Of a stretch of 64,000 bases of DNA, positions 35,651 to 46,650 are shown piece by piece. The translations under genes and the position numbers were made by a program. Below the pieces are notes generated by a model. It was not told the DNA's origin and searched no databases. It worked only from the letters and a program-made list of their open reading frames with translations. Location: positions 21,818,312-21,882,311 of the forward strand of contig NC_044916.1 of the NCBI RefSeq assembly GCF_003576645.1. Reading direction: 5' to 3'. This DNA comes from Ipomoea triloba. Lineage: Eukaryota; Streptophyta; Magnoliopsida; Solanales; Convolvulaceae. The stretch's first letter is position 1. Each line of letters begins with the position of its first letter.

Positions 35651-38114
35651 GATGTATTCAGGTGAGGACTAGTATATTATAGAGGATTATGAGGGCTATT
35701 TGTGTACGTTGGATTATAATATTGAATGGTTTAAGATTGATGTTAATTGTAATTGTATTTTGGATGGTGCGTGCAAATACTAGGCTGGGAGGTTATTTTT
35801 GTCTTTTAATGTACTACTACGTATTTTATTTTTGGATTATTTAGATTAACGTGTTTTTAGGTAGGTTTTAAATTGCACAAGTTCTGTAGTTGCCTAGTGG
35901 GAGGCGATTTATCTTCCGTTCGGCGAAACCTTCTCCGCAGTCGTTTCCGCACGGCATTTCGTTTGTCTGCCTTGGTTCGTCGTTGACGGTTCTCTTCTCA
36001 TCACCGGAGGGATTGTTGCTGTGCATTTGAGTTCTCCTTCAGTTGGCGGGCGAGGGCGATTTCTTTGGTTGGTGCCGACGGGGAGCGGTGCATGTGTCCG
36101 GGTTTGTCGTATCTGCATTCGTAGGGGGTAACAATGGCGGATGTCGGCGGTTCATGTCGTCCATATAGGCGCTCCGGTCAAGAGTCGGTGCCGGCGAGTA
36201 GAGGTAGGCGTTTCCATCTTCTTCTTCTTTTTTTTTTTTTTTTGTTGTTTCTTATCTTGTAATTCTTCTTGTCGGGATTGGCGGATGTTGATGGGGTTTT
36301 CTGGTGGATTTATTGGTTCTTATGAGCGCCGGTGGTAGGCTTGGGGTATTTTTCCGGTGGCTAATATTAGGGTTGTCTGCTATTATTTGCTGTTGTTTTT
36401 TAGAATTGCTGGTGTTAAGCTTGGGTGGTATTCGGGAGGCGAAGTAGGGTTGCCTGCTATGATTTTTTTTTCTTTTCCTGTTGTATAATTATTTTTTAAA
36501 CCACAATTAGTTTTGTTCTTTTGGTTGGCTTTATTATGGCAAATTCTACACAAAAATGGGTAAAGGAGTTGTTACTTACCTATACTTGAATTATGACTGC
36601 TTTTTGGCTTAGCAAAAGTAACTTCAGTGAAAAAAAGATTTAGTTGCATTAAAAATCAATACATGAGGAAGCACACTAGTAAGATACAGTAATGCTGAAC
36701 TAACAAAAATGAGGACATATAGTTAGGGAGGAATAATCCTTTACTTTGGAGTAGGGTTTTGCTCTGTTATTTTTTGGTTTTTTAGTTTTTTTTTTTGCAA
36801 AATGTTTAGACTGAATTATGCAAAGTAAGTAAGCTACAAATTACTACTTTTTTATTTATTAATTGTCGTATGCATGGTTTTTGTATGCCTCGGTTGAATA
36901 TGAAGTGTGCACCATAGTACTGTGCCGAGTTATTATATGACACTCATTTTTTTTTTTGTATATATTGTGTGGCGTTCTAGTATATATTGTGTGCCATAAT
37001 AGGCGGGGTTGTTATCAAAATATCACTGGTATGTTTTATTTGGAAATTGTTTAAATTATGCGTGCTTGTTATAACTGAACATAAATGGTAGTTGTTATTA
37101 CTAGTTTTTTAATAAAGTCATATACCCATGCACAAGTTTTTAAATTATGAATATAAGGTTGTCTGAAAATGTCTTGGTCATCCATGTGTGTGTATATTAT
37201 GTGCCATGCTTTGATATATTGTGTGTCACGCTTGAATATGTTGTGTGCACCATCGTATTGTGCACCATTAGTTTCTCCTTTTGATGTTATTTGTTTTTGT
37301 TGGTGGCAGCAAAAAAGGCTAGGGAATCGCCTTCGGTGGAGTGCTCGTCCCAACTACCAAATGATGATGAAGATTGTGTTGAAGGTTTGGCTCCTTTCCT
37401 AGAAAGGATGCGGTGAGACCTCTATGAGATGCTCTGGATACCTATTTAACCCAGGAGGAGCGAGCTCGATTTTTGACTGTTAGAGTTAGGATGCCGCCTA
37501 CGCTGTTGGTCCTCTAATTTTGATAAGTGTTAGCTTATTTTGTGATCATTGTTGTCTTAGCATATTTTATGTGTCCGTTTTTACGTACAGTTGTACGCCC
37601 TTCATTCGCGATTGTGTGTCTGTTTTTTGCTCTCTCTAAATCAATGCATAGTTCTCAGCTTTTATTTAATATGAAAGTGTTGCTAGTTTTAATTTTGTGC
37701 ACACGATTTTATCCTTTGTGGCACACGTTATAGACGAGTACGGCACACACCCTTGTTAACATAATCATTTATGCCCATGCAATTTGCCTTGTGTGCCCTC
37801 TTAGGTATGGTGTGTGCCTAGTTTTTGGTTTATGTTTAATATGACATTAATAACTATGAGGATTAGCGCAAACATCAACGCAGTCAAATATTTATAACTT
37901 TTAACATGAACTATTGAAAACACCTTTGTTGGCCACTCAAAATATGACTTTGAATCACAAGCATTTTTTTAGAGGGCAACGTCAAGTAGGTTAGTAATTT
38001 GAGTAAAATGATAGGAAAACATGAAGAATCTGTGCTAATTTCCCAAACCTCACTCCTAGACATTTATTTATCAAACATATATTAAGGGTTGAATTCGCGT
38101 TCTTGGCCTTTTTN

Positions 38115-38149
<35 letters not shown>

Positions 38150-38725
38150 GTGTTCATTAACTAGTCATAGTATAATATAGTCGAGGCACACAACTCATAC
38201 ATTATAGGCACACGATATATAGTAAATCGGCACACACCGGTATGTATCAACTTCTCTAACCATTCCCCACTAACTGTATCAATAAGTATATTCTAAACCA
38301 CCACCCATATTTTTCCAGCATTCTTATTCATTTATCAAACATATATTAAGGGTTGAAATTGCGTTACTTAACGTAGTTTATTGCCATCTCTACGTTCTGT
38401 TCGTACCCTATTCGTCCATCTTCATCCATGGCAGCATCTTCAACCTACGTCTCCTTTGCCTTCATTATTTGTAGTTTTCGTATGTTCTATACACTCTACA
38501 GGAGTAAACGATTATATTCTCTGCCAATTACTACATATATGTTAATTACAAACTTACCTAAATTACAATTCTTATCAAATCTCCTATTTGCCCTTAATAT
38601 AAATATAGAGCGTGAATCCCAAGCTTAATTATCCTTAATCTCAGCCCTTTAATGTAATGATATGGATGGTTATGATTTGCCCTCATAGTCCTCTATCAAT
38701 TAGTGTTCTCATGTGAATAAGGGCC
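35651..38725. mobile_element. Mutator-like element with long imperfect terminal inverted repeats (possible Pack-MULE)
   Basis: The left end (TATTCAGGTGAGGACTA, then ATAGAGGATTATGAGGGC) matches the complement of the right end (TATTCACATGAGAACACTA, then ATAGAGGACTATGAGGGC) over about 45 bp. It sits in a TA-repeat, so the target duplication cannot be measured. No transposase frame is present. The interior has a GC-rich first segment with an ATG and a splice donor, and a second exon-like segment, as in Mutator elements that carry gene fragments. Confidence 0.6.
36134..37416 (+). CDS. Hypothetical two-exon small gene or captured gene fragment
   Basis: Exon 36134-36203 (MADVGGSCRPYRRSGQESV) ends at a good donor (GAG then GTAGGC). 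Exon 37310-37416 starts after GGTGGCAG and keeps frame across the 1.1-kb intron, giving 58 aa that end in an acidic stretch (LPNDDEDCVEGL) and LERMR before TGA. The product is not recognised. Its placement inside long inverted repeats suggests a captured fragment. The gene model is a prediction from splice signals only, and the first exon could equally be a chance ATG in the GC-rich segment. Confidence 0.3.

Positions 38726-38733
<8 letters not shown>

Positions 38734-38796
<63 letters not shown>
38734..38796. repeat. (TG)n microsatellite
   Basis: About 31 TG repeats directly precede the LTR at 38794. The run joins a short TA tract that belongs to the insertion site of the neighbouring elements. 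A translated frame through it is not a gene. Confidence 0.9.
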
Positions 38797-38799
<3 letters not shown>

Positions 38800-39284
38800 G
38801 AATTTGATCGGGACTATAGTAATGATGATAATAATAATAATAATAATAATAATAAAATGATAATAGTGACCAGCATTATAATGGTACTAAGGAGAAGAGA
38901 GAATTCATTTCTCTTATATTCACTTCTCTTCGGATGATTTCTACAAAGGGTGTGGAGGTATTTATAGGTTCAGCATAGGAATAAAGTAATATCATTTATA
39001 CAGAAAATGGACAAATGTCTTGGCTAGTTGAACTAGTGTGTCAAGCTCTTAAAAGCCTTAGTTAGCATAGAGGATGTGTGTTCAATTCCTAACAACATGA
39101 GTCATCACTTTTTTGGAACTTGAGAGCTGATTGCATGTTGAGCCTTTATGTCTAATACTTTACTGCACGTAAGTAATGACAATAATGCTTATAGCTCAGC
39201 TGGTATGATTCTTGTTTTGCACCAAGTAGTCTTGGGTTCAATTCTCTCCTTGGACATCCACCATATTTCTTTTATTCCATAACA
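38794..39284 (-). repeat. 3' LTR of the copia element with the RWP-RK gene
   Basis: The 491-bp LTR starts TGTTATGAATTTGATCGGG and ends TTATTCCATAACA on the plus strand. It contains an AATAAT microsatellite and two tRNA-like promoter motifs. It is aligned almost throughout with 44050-44548. Confidence 0.9.
39187..39252 (+). ncRNA. tRNA-like (tRNA-Ala-like) sequence within the LTR
   Basis: TAGCTCAGCTGG (39192-39203) is a perfect A-box and D-arm type sequence, and GGTTCAATTC (39235-39244) is a B-box-like T-arm. Between them lies TTTGCAC in the anticodon position, reminiscent of tRNA-Ala with anticodon TGC. The acceptor stem does not pair well, so it is not a functional tRNA gene. It may be a SINE-derived RNA polymerase III promoter. 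The counterpart in the other LTR is at 44451-44515. A second weaker tRNA-like unit (GGCTAGTTGAACTAG, then GTGTTCAATTCC) lies at about 39015-39095. Confidence 0.45.
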
Positions 39285-41631
39285 CTCCCCCTTGGATGTC
39301 CAAATGAAGAACATCATATTGCCTCATTAAAAAACCTTACCAAAGAAAAACCCAGTGGGATAAAAACTTTGGTTAAGGGAAAAAGAGTATAAAAACTTTG
39401 GTTAAGGGAAAAAGAGTACAATATATGCTCCCCTTGATAAGGACATCACTTGAAGATCTTTAAGGTATCGTATATCAATTCTACGAACTGATTTCTTGAA
39501 TGTTGTCGTGGATCATGCCTTGGTGAATATGTCTGCTAGATTCTCTCTTGAACGAATCTGTTCATTTCACCTTTCTTCTGGAGATCATTGAGATGATGTC
39601 ATATTGATTAATAGCATTCTTCATTGGCCATCATCTGATCATGCTCATGCCTCATTAAAACCTTGCTAGAAAAACCTTGTGCGAAAAAATTAGTCGAGGA
39701 AAAAGAGTACATGATATATATATGATTATGTGTTGCACCGGTTGCCTCATTAAAAACCTTAAGCTAAGAAAACCCAGTGGGAGAAAAACTTAGCTAAGGG
39801 GAAAAAGAGTGCAACCATAATAATCTCCAACTGTCACTGGGGTGAGAATACTTTATAATAATCTCTTGACTCTTCTGAAGTTCACGTGGGTATAATTCTT
39901 ACATCATTATGTCTAGTCAGAATTCTTTCATAATATACCCATTTATAAATCATTGGTGCAACACCATCTTTATTGTCTTCTTATAAGACAATAGAGGAAA
40001 ATATAATACAACCAGTTTTGGGACTTGGCATCATGGGGATCAAATAATAATAGCCAGTACCCAAGTAGCCCATCATATATTGGCTTATCTAAGTAGCCAA
40101 TCGAAATTATGTATTAGCTAACTGGTGTATGAATTCCTTTTAAGGAAATACTCGATCTTCAGGTCGAGATAATATTTAGCTTTCACAAGCCTTTTATTTC
40201 AAAATCCCCATGAGCTGACATTATCAAGCTCTTTATGTATTTCATTGATGTTTATACCATCAATATTGACTGAGATAATCAATAAGTTCATTAGTAACTC
40301 TTTATTTGAGCACGTAATGGTACATATTATTCCTTCTTCACGAGGATAATAACTCCATTCGCAACTCTTTTAAAGAGTACATAATGACACATTCATATTC
40401 CTTGTTTAAGAGGAAAAATACTCAATCAGTCATATACTGTTTCAGGTCATATATAGACCTTCATATTGCGATTTTCGCTTTCTTTATTTTGAGAATTTTT
40501 AAATCCATCACGGATTTCTCAAATATATTGTCCAATGACCCATTAATATGCGGTCATGACATTCATCATATATTGTCTAATGACCCATCAATATGTGGTC
40601 ATGACTTTTATCAACTGCCAATTGATATTAATTAGCGGAACTTATTGCCATCTATTATAAGAGAGCATATCATATCAGTTATGGGTTTCTTTGTAAACCC
40701 ATGAGCTCCAAGCTTCGGTTTATATCATATCATTATTCTCTTTCGTACCAACACCTATTCAATGGTGTGTACACATAATATAGAGAATGCAATAGCGAGC
40801 TGAGCTATGCCTTAATTGCTCATTTATATATCAAATAATCAGGGCACTTTTCGTGCCTGACTCTAGATCCAGATTGAGCAATTATAAAGGCAATTGTGTT
40901 GTCGACAACATTTTTCATAACTTTCTCCTATATTCATAATGTTCATGGCAATTTCAAAATCAACCAGATGATGGACATTTCTCATCAACATTCAAATCTG
41001 GTCGTTCCGCATCCAAGTATTATAATTATTTGGTGCACCATTGGGTATATCGTCTTCTTAGATGAATGTCTCTTGTAGACATCATTAATAGATATATCAA
41101 TAGATATCTATTTTGGCAAGAATTAATAATCTACTGAACCTTCAGTTCAGTCAATCCCAAGTGATATTATCAAAAGCTTGGGATGTAAATTTTCCAGCAT
41201 TATCCATCTGGATTAATCAATTGGATGGTCAGGAAAATTTGCTTGCAACTTTATTATCTGAGCAAGCAATCTCGCAAATTACAAGATGATAATAATCATA
41301 CATGCGACTATCTAATTGTCGCATCAATTAGGACCATAAAGTATTTAAATACATACGACCATCTAGTTGTCGCATCATAAGGTATTTAAATAGTCCATAA
41401 TGTGGATGTATATGTCCACATATATCACCTTGAAGATCCTTTCATATCATAAAATTTCTCGGCATTCAAATTTTCAAAATAATTAGGGGCTCATATCTCC
41501 CCCTAATGCCGTGAAATGATCTTCATAAATTATAGAGTTGATTCAATACCAACTATGGTTGGTGATGGCCTTATAATCAACTTCCCTTGGGAACATTTAG
41601 AACAGGAGAATTCATCTCCTCGAAATATTTT
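39285..41631 (-). pseudogene. Decayed copia pol (integrase to RNase H) and 3' non-coding part
   Basis: Only scattered matches remain. An integrase-like stretch around 41160-41230 resembles the DNAG(E/K)FTS block, and an RNase H end near 39500-39550 resembles LADIFTKA. Between 39300 and 39820 a unit of about 60 bp (CCTCATTAAAAACCTT, AAACCCAGTGGGA, AAGGGAAAAAGAGTAC) is repeated three to four times. No open frame of useful length survives. Confidence 0.5.
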
Positions 41632-42072
41632 CTATTTCCTCAAGGTATGGTCATATGTATTCTCGATTGTTTTTCTCAATCGATCATGCCAAATCTTAAA
41701 ATCATTTGAATCAGTAAACCTTTTGTTTACGATAAGATTGGCTTCAATAGCACTTATTCTTGTGCAATATAATCTATAGGGAAGAGTATGGAATTTTTCC
41801 ATCGCATATTTCATTCCCGATATTGCCTTTGTAATATGAAGGAGTTCTTCATTTCCTTCTTTTATAGTCTCCACATGATATCCGTTATTTCGAATATCCT
41901 TGAAACTCAGTAGGTTTATGTGAGACTTTGGAGAGAACAATGCATTATCAATCATCAATTTTGTTCCTCCAAGCAATAATATATTGGCTCTTCCGGAGCC
42001 TTTAATCATTTTTGCACTACCATATATTGTAGTGATAAATTCCTCATTCATCAAGAGTGACGATGCATTCAT
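41632..42072 (-). pseudogene. Copia protease/GAG-pre-integrase remnant
   Basis: A 146-codon frame contains GSAKMIKGSGRANILLLGGT, NALFSPKSHINLLSFKDIRN and FKIWHDRLRK. These are the post-protease and GAG-pre-integrase zinc region of copia polyproteins (the last normally WH-x-RLGH). It is the best preserved pol piece in this element, but the zinc cysteines and the integrase core downstream are missing. Confidence 0.75.
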
Positions 42073-42690
42073 TTGCTTCTTTCAAGCATATATCACATAA
42101 AAATCAGATATCACCTCAAATATCATGAATCATATTCAATTTTGTCCATATGATATTTGAAAATTGTATGCACTAAAGATGAGCATAATTATCTATATTA
42201 TCCCATGATATGATATAATGGCATATCAAAATAACTAACTTAAAATGTATGTATATGGTATAAATCTTATGGCAGACAACAAATATTTATTATGCCAAAT
42301 AACCACATAAGAGAGTAGATTGTGACACAAAAACAATTATCACATAATATTCATGGCACTCACCATATAATATATGAAATGGTGATTTCTAATATGCGAG
42401 CCATAATACTTCATGCTCTCAAAATTCAATCATCAATTGCATGATTAGATATATATCATATTATCATCATGTCAAAATGAAAATTTTTAAAGAAATAAGA
42501 TCGAATGGACAATTTGATTTGTCACAGATGTATATAACACCGAGATATCAAATCAAGATTTTCAACCGCAATACGTCGTTATTATGAACAGTACCCCGAC
42601 CATATACTGTTTACTTTTTGACGAATTTACTGGAAATCGTAATCGTCTTTGACAGTATTGCTTCATCTATTCAAATTGATTGACATTCAA

Positions 42691-42698
42691 TATAAATT
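42691..42698 (+). promoter_or_regulatory. Candidate TATA box of the RWP-RK gene
   Basis: TATAAATT lies 100 bp upstream of the start codon, a spacing that leaves a leader of about 65-70 nt. It is the only good TATA-like sequence close to the gene, but the surrounding DNA is AT-rich and chance occurrence is possible. Confidence 0.4.
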
Positions 42699-42790
42699 TA
42701 AACCTTCGGCTTTGCCTTTCAGTTTACTACACTTCTGTTCATTTCTAAACTTTCCTCATTCTAGATTTTAAACCTTTCTCATTTTTCAAA

Positions 42791-43668
42791 ATGGCAAGTC
42801 CTTCAACCTCATCTACTCCTCACTATTCTACATTCGATAATCATTCCTTTTGGGATGAGGTACATTTATCACCATTAAGGGATAGTGAACCTCTTTTGAG
42901 TACAGGTAGTTCATCAGAAGTTAATGAGACTATCAGTAAGGGTTTAATAATTCACATCTTAATATATAAGAGTGGTGCTAACAAATAGTTTTCTAATGCA
43001 GGTATTACAGCTGCAAAAGCTGTAGATCCAAGTACTACCATATTTGTAGAGGGGAATAACACTACTGCTACGATAGATGTAGCAGATAGAAATAAGAATG
43101 TATTAATTAGAAGAAAAAGAAAAAGAACACATCGTAATCCTGCATCAATAAGTTTAGAAGAGCTTTCAAGATATTTTCATCTGAATACAGCTCAAGCTGC
43201 AAATAAACTACGAATTGGACAGTCGACCCTTAAGAGAAGATGTAGGCAATTAGGAATTTCATACCGGCCTCAACGGAAATTCCTAACTTTGGAAAGGTTA
43301 TATAAAAATGTTCAGGTAATTTCTATCTATTTCTCAATTCAATATCATTGAAGGAGAAATAACAAATTGTTTTGTAGGAATTTGGTGAGATCAAGGAGGA
43401 AGCCGAGGTAAAAAGAATAATGAAGGAGCTGGAAGATAAGAAGAAAATGTTGCTACAAGATCCAAACTTGAAGTTGGATGAGGCAACAAATAAACTCAGA
43501 GTCAAGTGTAATACAAACATTTTCAAAAAGAGAATGTATATGGACTCGATAGATTTTTCTTCCACTCTTCCTGCGAATTTATCACAGGTTTTACCATTTC
43601 CTGACATTCTTGAATTAGAACCTCAGGAAATAGATGATGTACTTAGATTTCTACATGATGATAAATAA
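42791..43668 (+). CDS. RWP-RK domain transcription factor, RKD-like
   Basis: Three exons 42791-42935, 43002-43315 and 43378-43668, with GT-AG introns of 66 and 62 nt, join to 750 nt, 249 aa, without stops. Residues 85-93 are a basic patch (RRKRKRTHR). Residues 97-153 form an RWP-RK DNA-binding domain: SISLEELSRYFHLNTAQAA, then LKRRCRQLGI, then YRPQRK at 136-141 and LERLYKNVQ. A glutamate/lysine-rich coiled coil follows, and the C-terminus is acidic (LEPQEIDDVLRFLHDD). RKD proteins control egg-cell identity and gametophyte programmes in plants; that function is by family only. The R-W-P-x-R-K signature has lost the Trp. The gene lies antisense inside a copia element, and a TATA box is at 42691. 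Introns and an open frame argue for recent or continuing function. Confidence 0.82.
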
Positions 43669-44049
43669 AGTTATATTCATCATTAGCTATCATATATTTT
43701 TTTTCAGAATTATATAAAAATTCTAATTTAGTTTAAAACTCTAAATGAAAATCATGAAATTTTAATCAGGATAAATAAATCCAAGTATTCTACTAGGTCA
43801 TAAAATATCACAAGTAAGACAATAATTATGCATATGCAATAACTCACATGAATATATATACATATGCAAATATTTTATTATATTAAAACATGATAAGGCA
43901 AACCTCATCAGAGTATGGTCGAAACCTCCGATATCATATTCCAACGACTAGTATTCAGAATATTCCCTTGGTTAGAGGTTACCGGAGCTAGAACGGACGA
44001 AGGTGGATATAGGTGTGGAATATGAACGGAGCAATTCGTGCTGATAACG
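43669..44049. other. Non-coding DNA between the RWP-RK gene and the 5' LTR
   Basis: AT-rich. It presumably includes the 3' untranslated region of the RWP-RK gene and, at its right end, the primer-binding site of the retrotransposon (GTGCTGATAACG before the LTR at 44050). Nothing else is recognised. Confidence 0.5.
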
Positions 44050-44548
44050 TGTTATGAATTTGATCGGGACTATAGTATTTATAATACTAATATAATGATA
44101 ATAATAATAATAATAATAAAATGATAATAGTGACCAGCAGTATAATGGTACTAAGGAGAAGAGAGAATTTATTTCTCTTATATTCACTTCTCTTCGGATG
44201 ATTTCTACAAAGGGTGTGGAGGTATTTATAGGTTCAGCATAGGGATAAAGTAATATCATTTATACAGAAAATAGACAAATGTCTTGGCTAGTTGAATTGG
44301 TGTGTTAAGTTCTTAAAAGCTTTAGTTAGCATAGAGGATGTGTGTTCAATTCCCAGCAACGTGAGTCATCACCTTTTTGGAACTTGAGAACTGATTGCAT
44401 GTTGAGGCTTTATGTCTAATACTTTACTGCACGTAAACAATGACAATAACGCCCATAGCTCAACTGGTATGATTCTTGTTTTGCACCAAGTAGTCTTGGG
44501 TTCAATTCTCTCCTTGAACATCCACCATATTTCTTTTATTCCATAACA
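44050..44548 (-). repeat. 5' LTR of the copia element with the RWP-RK gene
   Basis: The 499-bp LTR matches 38794-39284, with some indels in the AATAAT microsatellite and scattered substitutions. The complement of the left border is followed by CGTTATCAGCACGA, the primer-binding site. It also holds the tRNA-like motif at 44451-44515. Confidence 0.9.
44451..44515 (+). ncRNA. tRNA-like sequence within the second LTR
   Basis: This is the counterpart of 39187-39252, reading TAGCTCAACTGG as A box and GGTTCAATTC as B box with the same spacing. One substitution in the A box separates the two copies. It is not a functional tRNA gene by visible pairing. Confidence 0.4.
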
Positions 44549-45064
44549 ATATATATATTCGGATATTCGAATACTATTCGAATCGAATCTATCCTGATTT
44601 GTATTTGGATTTGAATAACATTCAAATCAAAATGTATATTCGAACTCGGATTCGTATTCAAATATTCAAATTCGAATAGAACTATTCGAATTCGAATCAC
44701 GAATCGAATCAAAATTATTTGATTTGTTTACACCCCTAACATACACTGCCAAGTGCCAAGCAAGATTTAGGAAATCCAACATAAAAAAATCCAACATAAT
44801 ATAAAATCCAAATTAGCAAGTCTAAACTAAACCCAAGCTTCGGCCTTCAAATCTTCAAATCCTTCAAAACTATAAAATGAAATATAATAAAAGTATTAGT
44901 ATGATTACTATTAATATAATAAAACAATTAGTATTATTAATATCAACTATAAAATGAGCATTTTACCTTAAGATAGTAGAATACTATAACTGTAGAACTC
45001 TTCCATTCTCTATGAACTATCAATTACGGGCTCCAAACTAATCTTTGAAAATTCTAAAATCACA

Positions 45065-46650
45065 TCAAAAAAGTAAAGAAACTAAGAAAGGATGTACCCA
45101 AGTGAACTTTATCAATCTCTCCAGTCTCGTACTTAATTTGACCATCAATTGAGTCTTCAGTTTCATTCTTAGCCAATCTTGAGTACAAATTAGAGCTTGT
45201 ACAACTCTAGGAGTTAAAGAACTCCTATACGTATCAAGAACTCGATTGCCCGTGCTGAACGCTGATTCAGAGGCAACAGTAGATATAGGTATAGCCAATA
45301 TGTCGCGAGCCATGCTTGCAAGGATGGGAAGTCTATGAGCATTTGTTTTCCACCAATTAAGTATATCAAACTCATCATCCTCACCACCATTCTCAAGTTG
45401 CTCAGCAATGTACTTATCCAACTCAGTGGTCTGGTTAGCATAACCAATTTCTTCCAAATACTTTATGAAATCCTTATTAACTGTGTCCCCACTTACAAGC
45501 TCACTTGATTGAAAAGTCTCATTTACTGAAGAAGAAGATTGTTGCAACCTCATGTATTCATTAAACAAATTTGTCATCACTTCTGTAAGTTTTCTAGACA
45601 ATATTGAGGCTTCATCATTTGAATACATCCTTTGGAAACAAAAATCAGCATACACATACTTCCTCCTAGGGTCAAACACAGTTGCAACATACAACAACGT
45701 ATTCCTTTTCTCCACATTTCCCCAATACTTGTCAAATTTATCATTCATTCTTTATGCCATTTAACTAAATTGTGGATCCCGACTCTTGATCCAATCACGC
45801 AAAATAGAATACACTTCACAAATTTCAAGAAAATAAGCATTTGAAGTAACATACAATGAGCCAAAAACTTTCACAGTAAGATCATAGAAATGTCCCAAAA
45901 ACATGCACAACCTCCTAACATTTTCCCAATCATCATGGTCTGGAATTCCTTCACTATTCAAGAGGTCATGACCATAATGTGGATCAAGCTCCTTAAACCT
46001 CTCAAAAGCCCTCTTAAATTTTTGTGCCGAATCCAACATAAGGTATGTAGAGTTCCACCTAGTGCATACATCTAAACTTAACAAAGCCTTGGATTGAATC
46101 TTTTCCATTTGAATACATTCTTTAAACTTTCCCAATCTAGATGGTAATTGCCTCACGTATCTCACTGCCCCTCTAACACGACAAATTGATTCATTATTTT
46201 CCTTCAAAGCATCATTGACAGCCAAATTAACAATGTGAGCAATGCATCTCATGTGAAGAAATTTCCAATCTAAAATAGAACTACCCAAATTATTGAACTT
46301 CTTCCTCAAATACCCCGTAGCAACATCATTTGAACTAGCATTGTCTACTGTGATAGTGAAAACATTATCAAGTCCCCAATCACGCAAACATTTCTCAATT
46401 GCCTTACCAATATCTTCCCCCTTATGGCTAGAAATTGGGCAAAAATTAAGTATTCTTTTGTGCAATTTCCAAGCATTATCAATATAATGCACAGTAAGAC
46501 ACATATAATTCACTCTTTGCAATGAAGTCCAACTATCAGTGGTAAGACAAACTCTAGCACAAGAAGATTTCAAAAAGTTGGACAAATTTTTCTTTTCATC
46601 CAAATAAATGTTGTAACAATCTCTAGCAATAGTCCATCGTGATGACTGTA
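45065..46650 (-). pseudogene. hAT transposase (RICESLEEPER/DAYSLEEPER-like), broken
   Basis: Two long minus-strand frames (46603-45761 and 45748-45065) lie in the same reading frame. They are separated by two in-frame TAA codons in place of what should be lysines. The upstream frame has SRWTIARDCYNIYL, VCLTTDSWTS, ITVDNASSND, FLHMRCIAHIVNLAV and DVCTRWNSTYLMLDS, all hAT core blocks. The second has the hAT C-terminal dimerisation region (DILNWWKTNAHRLPILASMA, then PISTVASESAFSTGNRVLD). The N-terminal BED zinc finger is missing because the sequence switches to LINE-B near 46650. By family, the protein binds element ends and catalyses cut-and-paste transposition; this copy cannot. Confidence 0.9.

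Larger units (their letters stand above)
38794..44548 (-). mobile_element. Copia LTR retrotransposon carrying an RWP-RK gene
   Basis: Two direct LTRs (38794-39284 and 44050-44548) bound 4.77 kb. Orientation is minus. Next to the left LTR, the complement reads GGACATCCAAGGGGGAG before TGTTATGG, a polypurine tract. Next to the right LTR, the complement reads CATAACA followed by CGTTATCAGCACGA, a primer-binding site used by many plant copia elements. The interior holds decayed copia pol on the minus strand and an intact-looking RWP-RK gene on the plus strand at 42791-43668, where gag should be. The LTR copies differ at a few percent of positions. No clean target duplication is visible because the flanks are microsatellite. 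Confidence 0.82.
35123..44738. mobile_element. hAT element B, nested in element A
   Basis: The ends are TAGGGGTGTAAATGAATTG at 35123 and the complement TAGGGGTGTAAACAAATCAA at 44738. The flanks ACATATAC (35115-35122) and ACATACAC (44739-44746) are an 8-bp duplication with one difference. Subterminal regions on both sides are rich in the phrase ATTCGAATTCGAAT. No transposase of its own is seen. It has grown to 9.6 kb by later insertion of the Mutator-like element at 35651-38725 and the copia element at 38794-44548. Confidence 0.8.
34824..46650 (-). mobile_element. hAT element A (transposase-bearing), interrupted and missing its right end
   Basis: The left terminus TAGGGGTGAGCAAACGG at 34824 is hAT-like. 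It is followed by subterminal CCGACCG repeats that use the words GGTTACATAACCGACCG. Its interior sequence before 35115 (AACATACACTGCCAAGTG, AAATCCAACAT) reappears after 44739, which shows that the block 35123-44738 is a later insertion. The transposase lies at 45065-46650. On the right the transposase frame changes directly into LINE-B coding sequence near 46650, so the 5' end and right terminus are lost. Confidence 0.7.

Noticed and set aside
38713..38937. ORF translating to CVCVCV repeats
   Set aside because: Translation of the (TG)n microsatellite and LTR start.
39187..39252. A genuine tRNA gene
   Set aside because: A and B boxes are good but acceptor and T stems do not pair properly, and the sequence is part of both LTR copies.
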